Below, piece after piece: positions 56,187-64,000 of a stretch of 64,000 nucleotides of DNA. Under the pieces are notes generated by a model. The model did not search any database. It saw only the letters and a list, made by a program, of their open reading frames with translations, and was not told where the DNA came from. How positions within the stretch are numbered: the first letter of the stretch is position 1; each line of letters begins with the position of its first letter. The stretch is from contig NZ_CP026170.1 in NCBI RefSeq assembly GCF_002902985.1, positions 62,001 to 126,000 on the forward strand, given 5' to 3'. The position numbers were made by a program, and so were the translations under genes. This DNA is from Leclercia sp. LSNIH1. Lineage in GTDB: Bacteria; Pseudomonadota; Gammaproteobacteria; Enterobacterales; Enterobacteriaceae.

Positions 56187-58004
56187 TCATTCCTCCACCC
56201 GGACTTCACGAAACATTCCCATTTCCATGTGATAGAGCAAATGGCAGTGATACGCCCAGCGGCCAAGCGCATCTGCTGTCACTCTGTAACTGCGTTTTGT
56301 ACCAGGGGGAACATCTATTGTGTGTTTACGAACCATGAAATTACCGTTTTCATCTTCCAGATCGCTCCACATACCATGCAGGTGAATGGGGTGAGTCATC
56401 ATGGTATCGTTGATCAGCGTGATCCTGAGCCGCTCACCGTATTTCAGCAGCACCGGTGCGGCATCTGAAAACTTGATTCCGTTAAATGACCAGGCAAACT
56501 TTTCCATGTGGCCGGTTAAATGCAGTTCTATGGTACGGCCAGGTTCACGTCCGTCAGGATCCTCAAAGCGGCTTTTCAAATCCGCGTACGTGAGAACCTT
56601 TCTTCCGTTATTTCGAAGACCAATACCCGGATCATTTAATTTCGGAGAGACGCTCATCGCCTGCATATCAACCAGTGGGTTATCCGTTTCTGACGCAGGA
56701 TGACTTTGCATACCCGGCATTCCGGCCATCCGGGAATGATCCATACCGGCCATGCTGCTGTGATCCATGGGCGCGGAGGATGTCCCGCTATCCGGAAGGT
56801 CAGCACCGTCCATAGACATCATCTCTCCGCTGTTATCCATGCCTCCCATCTGGCTGTGGTCCATTCCTGCCATATCATGTCCCATTCCCCCCATACCCAT
56901 ATCTTCCATGGTCAACAGAGGACGGGGATCGAGGGGGGGAACGGCAGCACTTAACCCCTCTCTCGTGGCCAGTGTCCCTCGAGCGTAACCGGTCCTGTCC
57001 ATGGATTGTGCGAAGATGGTATAGGCCTCACCCTGAGGCTCCACAATGACATCATAGGTTTCGGCAACGGCAATCCTGAATTCGTCAACGGTAACCGGGT
57101 TTACATACTGGCCATCTGCAGCCACGACCGTCATTTTCAGCCCGGGGATACGGATATCGAAATAGGTCATTGCCGAGCCGTTGATAAACCGTAAGCGTAT
57201 CTTTTCACCGGGACGGAACAGTCCGGTCCAGTTTTTCAGCGGGGCCTGCCCGTTCATGAGATAGGTGTAGGTGTAGCCACTGACATCCGCGAGGTCAGTC
57301 GGATTCATTTTCATTTCAGCCCACATTTTCCGATCGGCAATGGTGGCTGACAGCCCCCTGGTATTCACGTCGCGGAAAAAAGAGCCAACGGTTGGTTTAT
57401 TGAAATTGTAGTAATCCGACTGTTTTTTTAATTTTTTCAGCAGGCTGTGAGGATTTTCATCGGTCCAGTCAGACAACATGACCACATGCTCACGATCGTA
57501 AGCAAACGGTTCTGGCTCCCTGGCATCGATGATAATGGCACCGTATACCCCCTCCTGTTCCTGCAGACCGGAATGGCTGTGGTACCAGTAAGTCCCGTTC
57601 TGCTTAACCTTAAAGGTGTAAACGTAGGTATCATCAGGCTCTATGCCCATAAAACTCAGCCCCGGAACACCATCCATATTGGCCGGAAGAATAATGCCGT
57701 GCCAGTGAATGGACGTCTGTTCATTAAGACGGTTTTTGACCTTCAGGGTAATGGTGTCACCTTCTTTCCAGCGAAGAACGGGCCCCGGCAGGCCTCCATT
57801 GATTGTTTTGGCCTGACGCTCACTGCCCGTGATATTGACGGCCGTTTCACCAATGGTCAGGTCAAACTGAGTACCCTGCAGGGATGCGGCAACTGGCAGG
57901 CTCAGACTGGAACGCGCATTGAAACTCCATACGCCAAGACTTCCGGCTACGCCAGAGAGGGTTAATCCCTTCAGGAAAGTTCGTCGAGACGTTTTCAACA
58001 GCAT
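56187..58004 (-). CDS. pcoA: Periplasmic multicopper oxidase PcoA
   Basis: Cuprous oxidase of 605 residues, exported folded by the Tat system (SRRTFLKG twin-arginine motif). Copper ligands are in [25 protein letters not shown] and the C-terminal [12 protein letters not shown] (type 1 and trinuclear centres). Residues about 370-440 form a Met-rich region of [22 protein letters not shown] repeats that binds Cu(I). First gene of pcoABCDRS, under the CATTACA box. An ATG two codons upstream is an alternative start. Confidence 0.96.
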   Translation of the reverse strand: MLLKTSRRTFLKGLTLSGVAGSLGVWSFNARSSLSLPVAASLQGTQFDLTIGETAVNITGSERQAKTINGGLPGPVLRWKEGDTITLKVKNRLNEQTSIHWHGIILPANMDGVPGLSFMGIEPDDTYVYTFKVKQNGTYWYHSHSGLQEQEGVYGAIIIDAREPEPFAYDREHVVMLSDWTDENPHSLLKKLKKQSDYYNFNKPTVGSFFRDVNTRGLSATIADRKMWAEMKMNPTDLADVSGYTYTYLMNGQAPLKNWTGLFRPGEKIRLRFINGSAMTYFDIRIPGLKMTVVAADGQYVNPVTVDEFRIAVAETYDVIVEPQGEAYTIFAQSMDRTGYARGTLATREGLSAAVPPLDPRPLLTMEDMGMGGMGHDMAGMDHSQMGGMDNSGEMMSMDGADLPDSGTSSAPMDHSSMAGMDHSRMAGMPGMQSHPASETDNPLVDMQAMSVSPKLNDPGIGLRNNGRKVLTYADLKSRFEDPDGREPGRTIELHLTGHMEKFAWSFNGIKFSDAAPVLLKYGERLRITLINDTMMTHPIHLHGMWSDLEDENGNFMVRKHTIDVPPGTKRSYRVTADALGRWAYHCHLLYHMEMGMFREVRVEE

Positions 58005-58120
58005 GCGCATTCCCTTATTTAAAGTATGGTTACTGACAGAATTCGAGAACCGATTTAAATTAAATTACTGGTTCATCCACTTACAATGAAATGAATCTAG
58101 CACACCTTAAGAAACAAATT

Positions 58121-58138
58121 CATTACAATCGTGTAATG
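58121..58138. promoter_or_regulatory. PcoR box between pcoA and the divergent pcoE-like gene
   Basis: Perfect dyad CATTACA-ATCG-TGTAATG, 117 bp before pcoA and 101 bp before the divergent gene. A further TGTATTACA follows at about 58146-58154. Placed to serve both directions. Confidence 0.75.
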
Positions 58139-58238
58139 TACATAGCTGTATTACATTTACGTCATCTTCCCCACAGGTTGATTATTTTTATATATGATCA
58201 TAAGGACATCTTTTATGTACCTCAGAAGGTAATTACAC

Positions 58239-58688
58239 ATGAATATATTAATCACGACCACTGCGTTTACAGCTTTATTTTGTGGGGCAGCTTTTGCTCA
58301 GTCCAGTGATATTGCCCATGAAGCACATCGATTTGTTAATAATGCCTCAGCCGTCAGTCATGTGAATTCCTCGACGCATGAAAACTTACCGGACAGGGTT
58401 AATAAAAACAACACGCCCTCATTCTCTGAAATGAATGAACATGAAAGGGCCATTGTTGCTCATTCATTTATGAACAACAGCGCGTCCTATGCGCATCAGA
58501 AAATGATTGAGGAACATAAAAAAATGCTGTCCGGCAGTGATGCAAATTCAAAGACCTCGTCTTCTTCTTTTAACGAACTGAATGCCGGAGAAAAAGCCGC
58601 TCTCGTGCATGAGCAGGTCAATAATGCCGGTGCGGAAGCACATCAGACGCAGGCAAGAAAGCTTCGCGGGCTGTATTCGACCAGGTAA
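58239..58688 (+). CDS. PcoE/SilE-family periplasmic metal-binding protein
   Basis: A 149-residue exported protein: signal peptide MNILITTTAFTALFCGAAFA, then a His- and Met-containing mature part with repeats of the 'MNEHERAIVAHxxxNN' type (FSEMNEHERAIVAHSFMNN; FNELNAGEKAALVHEQVNN), as in PcoE and SilE. It has fewer Met-rich stretches than PcoE. It stands divergent to pcoA, sharing the control region, where published pco/sil islands carry an extra pcoE-like gene. Probable role: first-line copper or silver binding in the periplasm. Confidence 0.85.
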   Translation: MNILITTTAFTALFCGAAFAQSSDIAHEAHRFVNNASAVSHVNSSTHENLPDRVNKNNTPSFSEMNEHERAIVAHSFMNNSASYAHQKMIEEHKKMLSGSDANSKTSSSSFNELNAGEKAALVHEQVNNAGAEAHQTQARKLRGLYSTR

Positions 58689-58976
58689 CTGCAGGCGGGT
58701 TAGTGCTTAGCGTCAGGTGCGCAGCAGGGCTTTACTGACGGGTTACGTAGCAGGACATGAGCCCCATATTGCTCTGCCGTAACCTGTTTCAGTCCCGTTA
58801 ATCATCACCGTCGGGCTGGTCATACAGTTCCCAGAGCTTCAGGAGCAAACGGGAAACAAGATATGTTACAAAAATGACGACCATCAACGGTGCTCCCGAT
58901 TAACTGACAGATGACACGCCTCCTGAAAACCCCTAGCATACGCTGCAGTGTTCATGCTAACGGCGAATTCCAGTAA
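58689..58976. other. No supported gene
   Basis: Spacer between the pcoE-like gene and the M23 peptidase gene. It may hold decayed 5' sequence of the peptidase gene (an in-frame stop lies directly before its ATG). No repeats or RNA seen. Confidence 0.4.
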
Positions 58977-59714
58977 ATGTATTCTACCGATGTCGTAAAA
59001 GAAAATGCCTACCTTTCAGCCACCCGCTCGGGGCTGGAATCGAACGAGATCGCTACTCTTCAGCGCTCCTTGCCTTCCCGGTTTAATCTGCGGCATTTGA
59101 AAAAAAATGAATCATTAAAACTCGTACTGCAAAAGAAAGCGGGAAAATCACGTGTCGTGGCCTATAAATTTACGTCCGGTTCATTTAATTACACGGCGTA
59201 TCGTATATCAGATAAAAAGTTCTATAACCTTTCCGATACTTCCGGGAAAGGCAGTCTCGATTATCCGTTACCGGCCACAGCAAGACTCAGTTCGCCTTTC
59301 AATCCTGCAAGACTTAACCCGGTATCGGGAAAAGTGAGTCCCCATAATGGCATTGATTATTCCATGCCCATGAACACGAAAATAGTCAGCGTCATCGACG
59401 GAAAAATCACCCGGGCCGAATACAACAGTACCATGGGATATTTTGTTGAAGTAACGGGAAAAGCCGGTGTTAAAACTCGCTATCTCCACCTCAATAAAAT
59501 ACTCGTTACTAAAGGGGCCAGGGTTACCCGGGGAGACGCTATTGCGTTATCCGGTAACAGCGGACGTTCATCCGGTCCTCATCTGCATTACGAGCTGGTC
59601 ATCAATAACAATCCTGTTAACTCACTGGCGTTCCGGACGGCGGCACCCGCTGATAACAAACTCGAACAGCATGCCTTTGCGCATGCCAGAGACTACGAAC
59701 GATACCTGGACTGA
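58977..59714 (+). CDS. M23-type metallopeptidase of the pco/sil island, N-terminus probably missing
   Basis: A 245-residue LytM/M23 peptidoglycan endopeptidase-like protein. The zinc site is complete: HNGIDYSMP (His and Asp) and HLHYEL with the upstream TRYLHL. The C-terminal domain covers residues 110-215. An OapA/opacity-like domain (LPSRFNLRHLKKNESLKLVL) precedes it. There is no signal peptide: an in-frame TAA stands immediately before the ATG and no ribosome site is seen, which suggests loss of the original start. It is called pcoG in some descriptions of this island. The substrate would be cell-wall peptides if exported. Confidence 0.75.
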   Translation: MYSTDVVKENAYLSATRSGLESNEIATLQRSLPSRFNLRHLKKNESLKLVLQKKAGKSRVVAYKFTSGSFNYTAYRISDKKFYNLSDTSGKGSLDYPLPATARLSSPFNPARLNPVSGKVSPHNGIDYSMPMNTKIVSVIDGKITRAEYNSTMGYFVEVTGKAGVKTRYLHLNKILVTKGARVTRGDAIALSGNSGRSSGPHLHYELVINNNPVNSLAFRTAAPADNKLEQHAFAHARDYERYLD

Positions 59715-59747
59715 TAACGGGACCGCGACGCGGTCCCGTCTGCCGGA

Positions 59748-59945
59748 TTAATTTTTTTTATCGTTTTCACTTCCGTGATGTTGATGATCTCCATGCCCCC
59801 CGTGACCGTGGAAAAGATGCATGAGCGGACAAAGCAGCAGTAACAGATATGGCCAGTAGCCTGCCACATGTGACCAGTGTTCGCGCAGGAGAGCAAATGC
59901 CGCAATCGCGGCGACAGCAATAAGCGCATAGGTTGTACTTTTCAT
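59748..59945 (-). CDS. Small membrane protein, DUF2933-like
   Basis: 65 residues with two hydrophobic helices and a His-rich tail (CPLMHLFHGHGGHGDHQHHG). This plan and position next to silP match the DUF2933 protein of copper/silver islands. The His cluster suggests metal binding at the membrane, but the function is not established. It lies 40 bp downstream of silP in the same direction, so they are probably co-transcribed. Confidence 0.8.
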   Translation of the reverse strand: MKSTTYALIAVAAIAAFALLREHWSHVAGYWPYLLLLLCPLMHLFHGHGGHGDHQHHGSENDKKN

Positions 59946-59985
59946 ACCGGACTCCTTCTGTTCGTAACAGCCCCTTCACTCAGTG

Positions 59986-62433
59986 TTATTTCCCGAGCCT
60001 GACACTTTTCAGACGCAACGCATTTGCAATGACGCTAACGGAGGAAAGGGCCATGGCCGCCGCCGCAATAACTGGCGACAGCAGTATTCCATACACAGGA
60101 TAAAGCAGACCTGCAGCTACAGGCACCCCAAGAGCATTGTAGATAAACGCAAAAAACAGATTCTGCCGGATATTTTTCATGGTGATCTCTGACAGATGAC
60201 GGGCCCTGTTGAGTATCATCAAATCGCCTTTGAGAAGGGTGACTCCGGCACTTTCTATTGCCACATCTGTACCCGTTCCCATGGCTATACCCACGTCAGC
60301 CGCTGCCAGCGCCGGGGCATCATTCACACCGTCTCCGGCCATCGCAACCACATGGCCAGACTCTTTCAGTCGGGTTATCACTGCTTTTTTGCCATCCGGC
60401 AGAATCCCGGCTTCAACCTCATCTATTCCCAGTTTCCGTGCGACTGCTTCAGCAGTAAGCTGGTTATCCCCGGTGAGCATAACAATGCGGATCCCCGCCT
60501 GACGCAAAGCTTTAAGCGCATCCGGCGTGGTTGCTTTCACGGGATCCGAGATAGCTATCAGGCCTGCAAGGTTCCCGTCTGTGGCCACATAGATAACGGT
60601 AGCGCCTTCCATCCGCAACGTATCCGCAACGGCCTTTTGATTATCAATAACGATACTGTTTTCCTGCATAGCCAGTTCATTACCAATAACAACCCGTTGA
60701 CCTTCGACATCGCCTGAGACACCTTTCCCCGACGGGGCATTGAAATTACTGACGGCAGGTATCACGATCCCCTTTTCATGCGCGGCTCTGACAACAGCCA
60801 TACCCAACGGATGCTGCGAACCTTTTTCCACTGCAGCTGTTACACGTAAAAGAGATATTTCCCCACCCGGACTGAGACTGATAATCCCTGTCACCGTAGG
60901 CGAACCTTCCGTGAGCGTGCCTGTTTTGTCGACAACCAGCGTGTCCACTTTTTCAAGACGCTCAAGGGCTTCGGCATTCTTGATTAACACCCCGGCCTGG
61001 GCGCCTTTGCCCACCCCCACCATTATCGACATCGGCGTGGCCAGTCCCAGCGCGCAGGGACAGGCAATAATCAGGACCGACACAGCCGCAATGAGACCGT
61101 GCGCCATCCTGGGCTCGGGCCCCCAGACAGACCAGATCAAGAAAGCAACAACCGCGATAAGTATCACCAGAGGAACAAACCAGCCTGAAACGCTGTCTGC
61201 CATTCTCTGGATGGGGGCACGCGAACGCTGTGCATCAGCGACCATCTGAACAATTCGTGAGAGCATCGTCTCATCACCGACTTTCTCTGCACGGATGATA
61301 AGACTACCTGTCTGATTAATCGTCCCCCCAATGACAGGGTCACCCTTCGTTTTGGTAACCGGCATAGACTCCCCGGTCACCATCGATTCATCCACGGTTG
61401 TTTTGCCTTCGATCACGATACCGTCGACCGGAATACTCTCTCCAGGTCTGATGCGGAGCTTATCGCCAGGCAGGACATCTTCCGCATTAATATCCGTTTC
61501 ATGACCGTCATGATCCAGCCGTCTGGCGGTTTTGGGGGCAAGGTTCAGAAGCGCAGTAATGGCGCCTGAGGTTTGTTCCCGTGCCCGCAGCTCAAGAACC
61601 TGTCCCAGCAGAACAAGCACCGTAATAACTGCTGCGGCTTCAAAATAAACGGCCACCAGGCCATCCATGTTTCTGAACGATGCAGGAAACCAGGAGGGGA
61701 AGACGGTTGCAATGACGCTGTAAACCCAGGCTACGCCGGTCCCCATTGCAACAAGGGTAAACATATTCAGGGAGCGGTTACGTAACGACATTCCGGCCCG
61801 GGCGAAGAATGGCCAGCCACACCACAACACGACAGGGGAGGCCAGAAGCAACTGCAGCCATGTGTTGTACTGTGGCGGTACTGTATTCCTCAAGTCGGGA
61901 AACAGATGAGATCCCATTTCGAGTACCAGAACCGGAAACGCCAGCAACAACCCCAGCCAGAAGCGTCTTGTCATGTCGTGAAGTTCATCACTCGGCCCCG
62001 TGGATGCCGTAGCTACGAGCGGCTCCAGTGCCATTCCACAGACAGGACAGCTTCCGGGACCACTGCGGCGTATCTCCGGGTGCATCGGACATGTCCACAC
62101 ACCTTCAGAATTCTCTTTTTCCGCCTGGTTGTGAGGCTGTTTTATCTGATCAGGGCTGACTTCGTGATGATCGTGGTGATGGTGATGGGAATGTTCACTG
62201 GCATCTTCGGTAAAATAATGATCGGGATGGGCTTTAAATTTGCTCTCACAGCTGGCGGAGCAGAAATAAAGCTGATGGTCCTGGTATCGAATGCTGCTGT
62301 GCGCCTTGTCAGGCAGGATGACCATCCCGCACACGGGATCTCTCACCTTATGCAATACGTGGCCCTCGTCCGGGGATAATGTCTGCTCAGAAGCAGTCTG
62401 GTTGTTGTGTTGCACTGCATTGTCATTTTTCAC
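59986..62433 (-). CDS. silP: Silver/copper-exporting P-type ATPase SilP
   Basis: P1B-type ATPase of 815 residues that moves Ag(I) or Cu(I) from cytoplasm to periplasm. The N-terminus has no classical HMA domain but a YHS-type domain ([20 protein letters not shown]), a His cluster (about residues 80-93) and a heavy-metal-binding segment ([20 protein letters not shown]). The catalytic parts are [41 protein letters not shown] and [18 protein letters not shown]. It belongs to the copB/silP group. Confidence 0.95.
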   Translation of the reverse strand: MKNDNAVQHNNQTASEQTLSPDEGHVLHKVRDPVCGMVILPDKAHSSIRYQDHQLYFCSASCESKFKAHPDHYFTEDASEHSHHHHHDHHEVSPDQIKQPHNQAEKENSEGVWTCPMHPEIRRSGPGSCPVCGMALEPLVATASTGPSDELHDMTRRFWLGLLLAFPVLVLEMGSHLFPDLRNTVPPQYNTWLQLLLASPVVLWCGWPFFARAGMSLRNRSLNMFTLVAMGTGVAWVYSVIATVFPSWFPASFRNMDGLVAVYFEAAAVITVLVLLGQVLELRAREQTSGAITALLNLAPKTARRLDHDGHETDINAEDVLPGDKLRIRPGESIPVDGIVIEGKTTVDESMVTGESMPVTKTKGDPVIGGTINQTGSLIIRAEKVGDETMLSRIVQMVADAQRSRAPIQRMADSVSGWFVPLVILIAVVAFLIWSVWGPEPRMAHGLIAAVSVLIIACPCALGLATPMSIMVGVGKGAQAGVLIKNAEALERLEKVDTLVVDKTGTLTEGSPTVTGIISLSPGGEISLLRVTAAVEKGSQHPLGMAVVRAAHEKGIVIPAVSNFNAPSGKGVSGDVEGQRVVIGNELAMQENSIVIDNQKAVADTLRMEGATVIYVATDGNLAGLIAISDPVKATTPDALKALRQAGIRIVMLTGDNQLTAEAVARKLGIDEVEAGILPDGKKAVITRLKESGHVVAMAGDGVNDAPALAAADVGIAMGTGTDVAIESAGVTLLKGDLMILNRARHLSEITMKNIRQNLFFAFIYNALGVPVAAGLLYPVYGILLSPVIAAAAMALSSVSVIANALRLKSVRLGK

Positions 62434-62559
62434 AGTAACTCTCCTTATGCATACCGAAGCATCTTCTGTCTTCAGGGTATGTCATGGATGCGATTACCAC
62501 GAATATCGCCGGCACAGGAGTGCCTGCTACCGGCGTCCCGTTATCAGCCGTTCCGCTGA

Positions 62560-63006
62560 CTATTCGATTCGCTGGAAGACTTTTTTACTTCCATCCGGTG
62601 AGAATGCGATAACATCGTAAGCCTCTTTTCGGGCTCCCATCTCCATTCCAGGACTTCCTGCTGGCATACCGGGGGTGGCGAGACCGTATATACCCGAACC
62701 AGACTGCATTGCCTTATGTATCGTTGTCGCAGGCACATGGCCTTCAATGATCAAATTACCGGCAACCGCGGTATGACAACTTCGTAGTCCTGCAGGAACA
62801 GCATGCTTTTCTTTCAGGGCTGACAGCGCCTGATCATTCATGACGTGAGTTCGTACTTCGAACCCGTCTTTTTCCATCGCTTTGCCCCACAGGGAACAAC
62901 AGCCACAGTTTTCAGATTTGTACATATCAATCACTTTTTCACTCGCCATCGCGGGTAGTGAAAGGCCGAGAGCCAGCGCCATTAGAACCACTTTTTTCAT
63001 ACTCAC
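62560..63006 (-). CDS. silG: DUF411-family periplasmic metal-binding protein
   Basis: A 148-residue exported protein with a signal peptide (MKKVVLMALALGLSLPAMAS) and the DUF411 signature: CGCCSLWGKAM with a Cys triplet, AVPAGLRSCHTAVAG, and VPATTIHKAM. It lies between silA and silP, where it is called ORF105, silG or copG. Related proteins bind Cu(I)/Ag(I), possibly cycling redox state. An ATG two codons downstream is equally possible. Confidence 0.88.
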   Translation of the reverse strand: MSMKKVVLMALALGLSLPAMASEKVIDMYKSENCGCCSLWGKAMEKDGFEVRTHVMNDQALSALKEKHAVPAGLRSCHTAVAGNLIIEGHVPATTIHKAMQSGSGIYGLATPGMPAGSPGMEMGARKEAYDVIAFSPDGSKKVFQRIE

Positions 63007-63086
63007 CTCTGTATATTATCGATATAAACCCTGACGTCAGGGTGAATCAGTAAAGAAGGACACCCACAGGGGGTGCCCTTTCAGGT

Positions 63087-64000
63087 TCAGGACACGCTTT
63101 TTTTATGTCTGCGCAGCCAGATTAATTTGTAGGCGGCAGGAATAATGAACAGGGACAGCAGCGGAGCCGTGATCATCCCACCAATCATGGGTGCCGCAAT
63201 ACGGCTCATGACTTCTGAACCTGCGCCGGTTCCCCAGAGTATTGGCAGCAGACCCGCAATGATCACCGCCACGGTCATGGCTTTCGGCCGGACACGCAGT
63301 ACGGCACCATGATAGAGGGCTTCATCAAGACCTTCCGGTGTGAACGTCTCTTTACGGGACAATTCCGGGTGCGCTTCAATGGCATGACGCAGATACATCA
63401 GCATGACCACGCCAAACTCTGCTGCCACCCCGGCCAGGGCGATAAACCCGGTTCCGGTCGCCACTGACATATGGAAGCCCTGCCAGTACAGGAACCATAT
63501 TCCGCCAACCAGGGCGAACGGCAGGCTCATCAGGATCAGCAGGGCTTCGTCAACCCGGCGGAATGCCAGATACAACAGGATGAAAATGATCATCACCGTC
63601 ATCGGCACCATCAGCTTCAGTTTCTTGTTGGCATGCTCAAGCAGTTCAAACTGTCCGGAGAATGCCACACTGGTTCCCGGTCTCAGTTTCACTTTCTCGC
63701 TGATGGCCGTCTTAATGTCGTTAACCACCGACACCATGTCCCTGCCGCGGGCATCAACATAAATCCAGCTGGCTGGCCGGGCATTTTCGGTTTTCAGCAT
63801 GGTTGGTCCAGAAACGACGTTAATATCCGCGACATCGCCCAGCGTGATCTGCTGCTTCATCGGGGTCAGGATCGGCATCTGTTTCAGCGCCTGCGGACTG
63901 TTCCGGTAATCCTGCGGGTAGCGAATGTTAATAGGGTACCGGGCCACCCCTTCAACCGTCTCACCCACCATAGCACCTCCGATTGCTGAAGAGACGAACA
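63087..64000 (-). CDS. silA: Silver efflux RND pump SilA, C-terminal part
   Basis: Heavy-metal-efflux RND permease of the SilCBA tripartite pump that exports Ag(I)/Cu(I) from periplasm to outside. The reading frame is open to the window edge, so about 305 C-terminal residues of the usual 1,050 or so are seen, with a short periplasmic part ([20 protein letters not shown]) and the last six membrane helices ([40 protein letters not shown]). The Met-lined export path lies outside. silB, silF, silC and silRS would follow beyond 64,000. Confidence 0.94.
   Translation of the reverse strand, partial: FVSSAIGGAMVGETVEGVARYPINIRYPQDYRNSPQALKQMPILTPMKQQITLGDVADINVVSGPTMLKTENARPASWIYVDARGRDMVSVVNDIKTAISEKVKLRPGTSVAFSGQFELLEHANKKLKLMVPMTVMIIFILLYLAFRRVDEALLILMSLPFALVGGIWFLYWQGFHMSVATGTGFIALAGVAAEFGVVMLMYLRHAIEAHPELSRKETFTPEGLDEALYHGAVLRVRPKAMTVAVIIAGLLPILWGTGAGSEVMSRIAAPMIGGMITAPLLSLFIIPAAYKLIWLRRHKKSVS

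Overview
The window reads as an accessory region of a large resistance plasmid, or a plasmid-derived island, from an enteric bacterium of the Klebsiella/Enterobacter/Raoultella kind. The evidence is a sucrose repressor (ScrR) matching what I remember of Klebsiella, a betT-type transporter, IS1, IS26, IS3, IS5/IS903 and IS481 elements or relics, several Tn3-family modules, a class 1 integron of the In4 type, and the pco/sil copper-silver island that is typical of enterobacterial plasmids. No replication initiator, partition pair or conjugation gene could be recognised, so the replicon type is not decided by this window.

Layout. (1) 1-8.3 kb: tail of scrR, a divergent LysR/SDR pair with the SDR cut by an IS481 relic, a few unknown small genes, an IS5/IS903 relic joined to the tail of a nucleotidyltransferase gene, and a BCCT choline-type transporter. 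(2) 8.3-17.1 kb: a tyrosine recombinase, a complete IS3-family element, a DNA-binding protein with a repeated 14-bp motif upstream of it, an IS3-family relic, and a Tn3-family transposon whose transposase has an internal deletion while its resolvase is intact. (3) 17.1-21.3 kb: chromate (chrA-padR) and arsenic (arsH, arsR, arsB; no arsC) resistance. (4) 21.3-27.9 kb: a visibly AT-richer sugar cassette between a full and a truncated IS1: LacI/TreR-type regulator, GH13 alpha-glucosidase, PTS EIICB and an endonuclease/exonuclease/phosphatase-fold protein resembling the maltose 6'-phosphate phosphatase MapP. (5) 27.9-48.9 kb: a mosaic of Tn21-subfamily material: a merR relic, two inverted IS26 copies that have split a GNAT gene by inversion, a lead-resistance transposon (pbrR, pbrA, pbrBC, tnpR, tnpA), IS6100 with two extra tandem 321-bp partial copies, the integron (orf5, sul1, qacEdelta1, aadA1, dfrA15-like, intI1), and a second tnpR-tnpA pair. 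(6) 48.9-51 kb: a truncated plasmid gene pair and a ParDE toxin-antitoxin module. (7) 51-64 kb: copper/silver island pcoABCDRS with a PcoE-family gene at each end, an M23-type peptidase gene, a DUF2933 gene, silP, the DUF411 gene and the 3' part of silA, which runs off the window.

How the genes work together. The resistance functions cover chromate, arsenite, lead/cadmium, copper, silver, quaternary ammonium compounds (weakly), sulfonamide, trimethoprim and streptomycin/spectinomycin. Regulators sit next to their targets: PadR with chrA, ArsR with arsB, PbrR on a 19-bp-spacer promoter, PcoRS with a box between pcoA and the divergent pcoE-like gene. The sugar cassette looks like a self-contained PTS uptake, dephosphorylation and hydrolysis route for maltose or a related alpha-glucoside. 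It is the least expected content here and the best candidate for new biology. Identifications rest on reading the sequence and on remembered family features; no database search was run.
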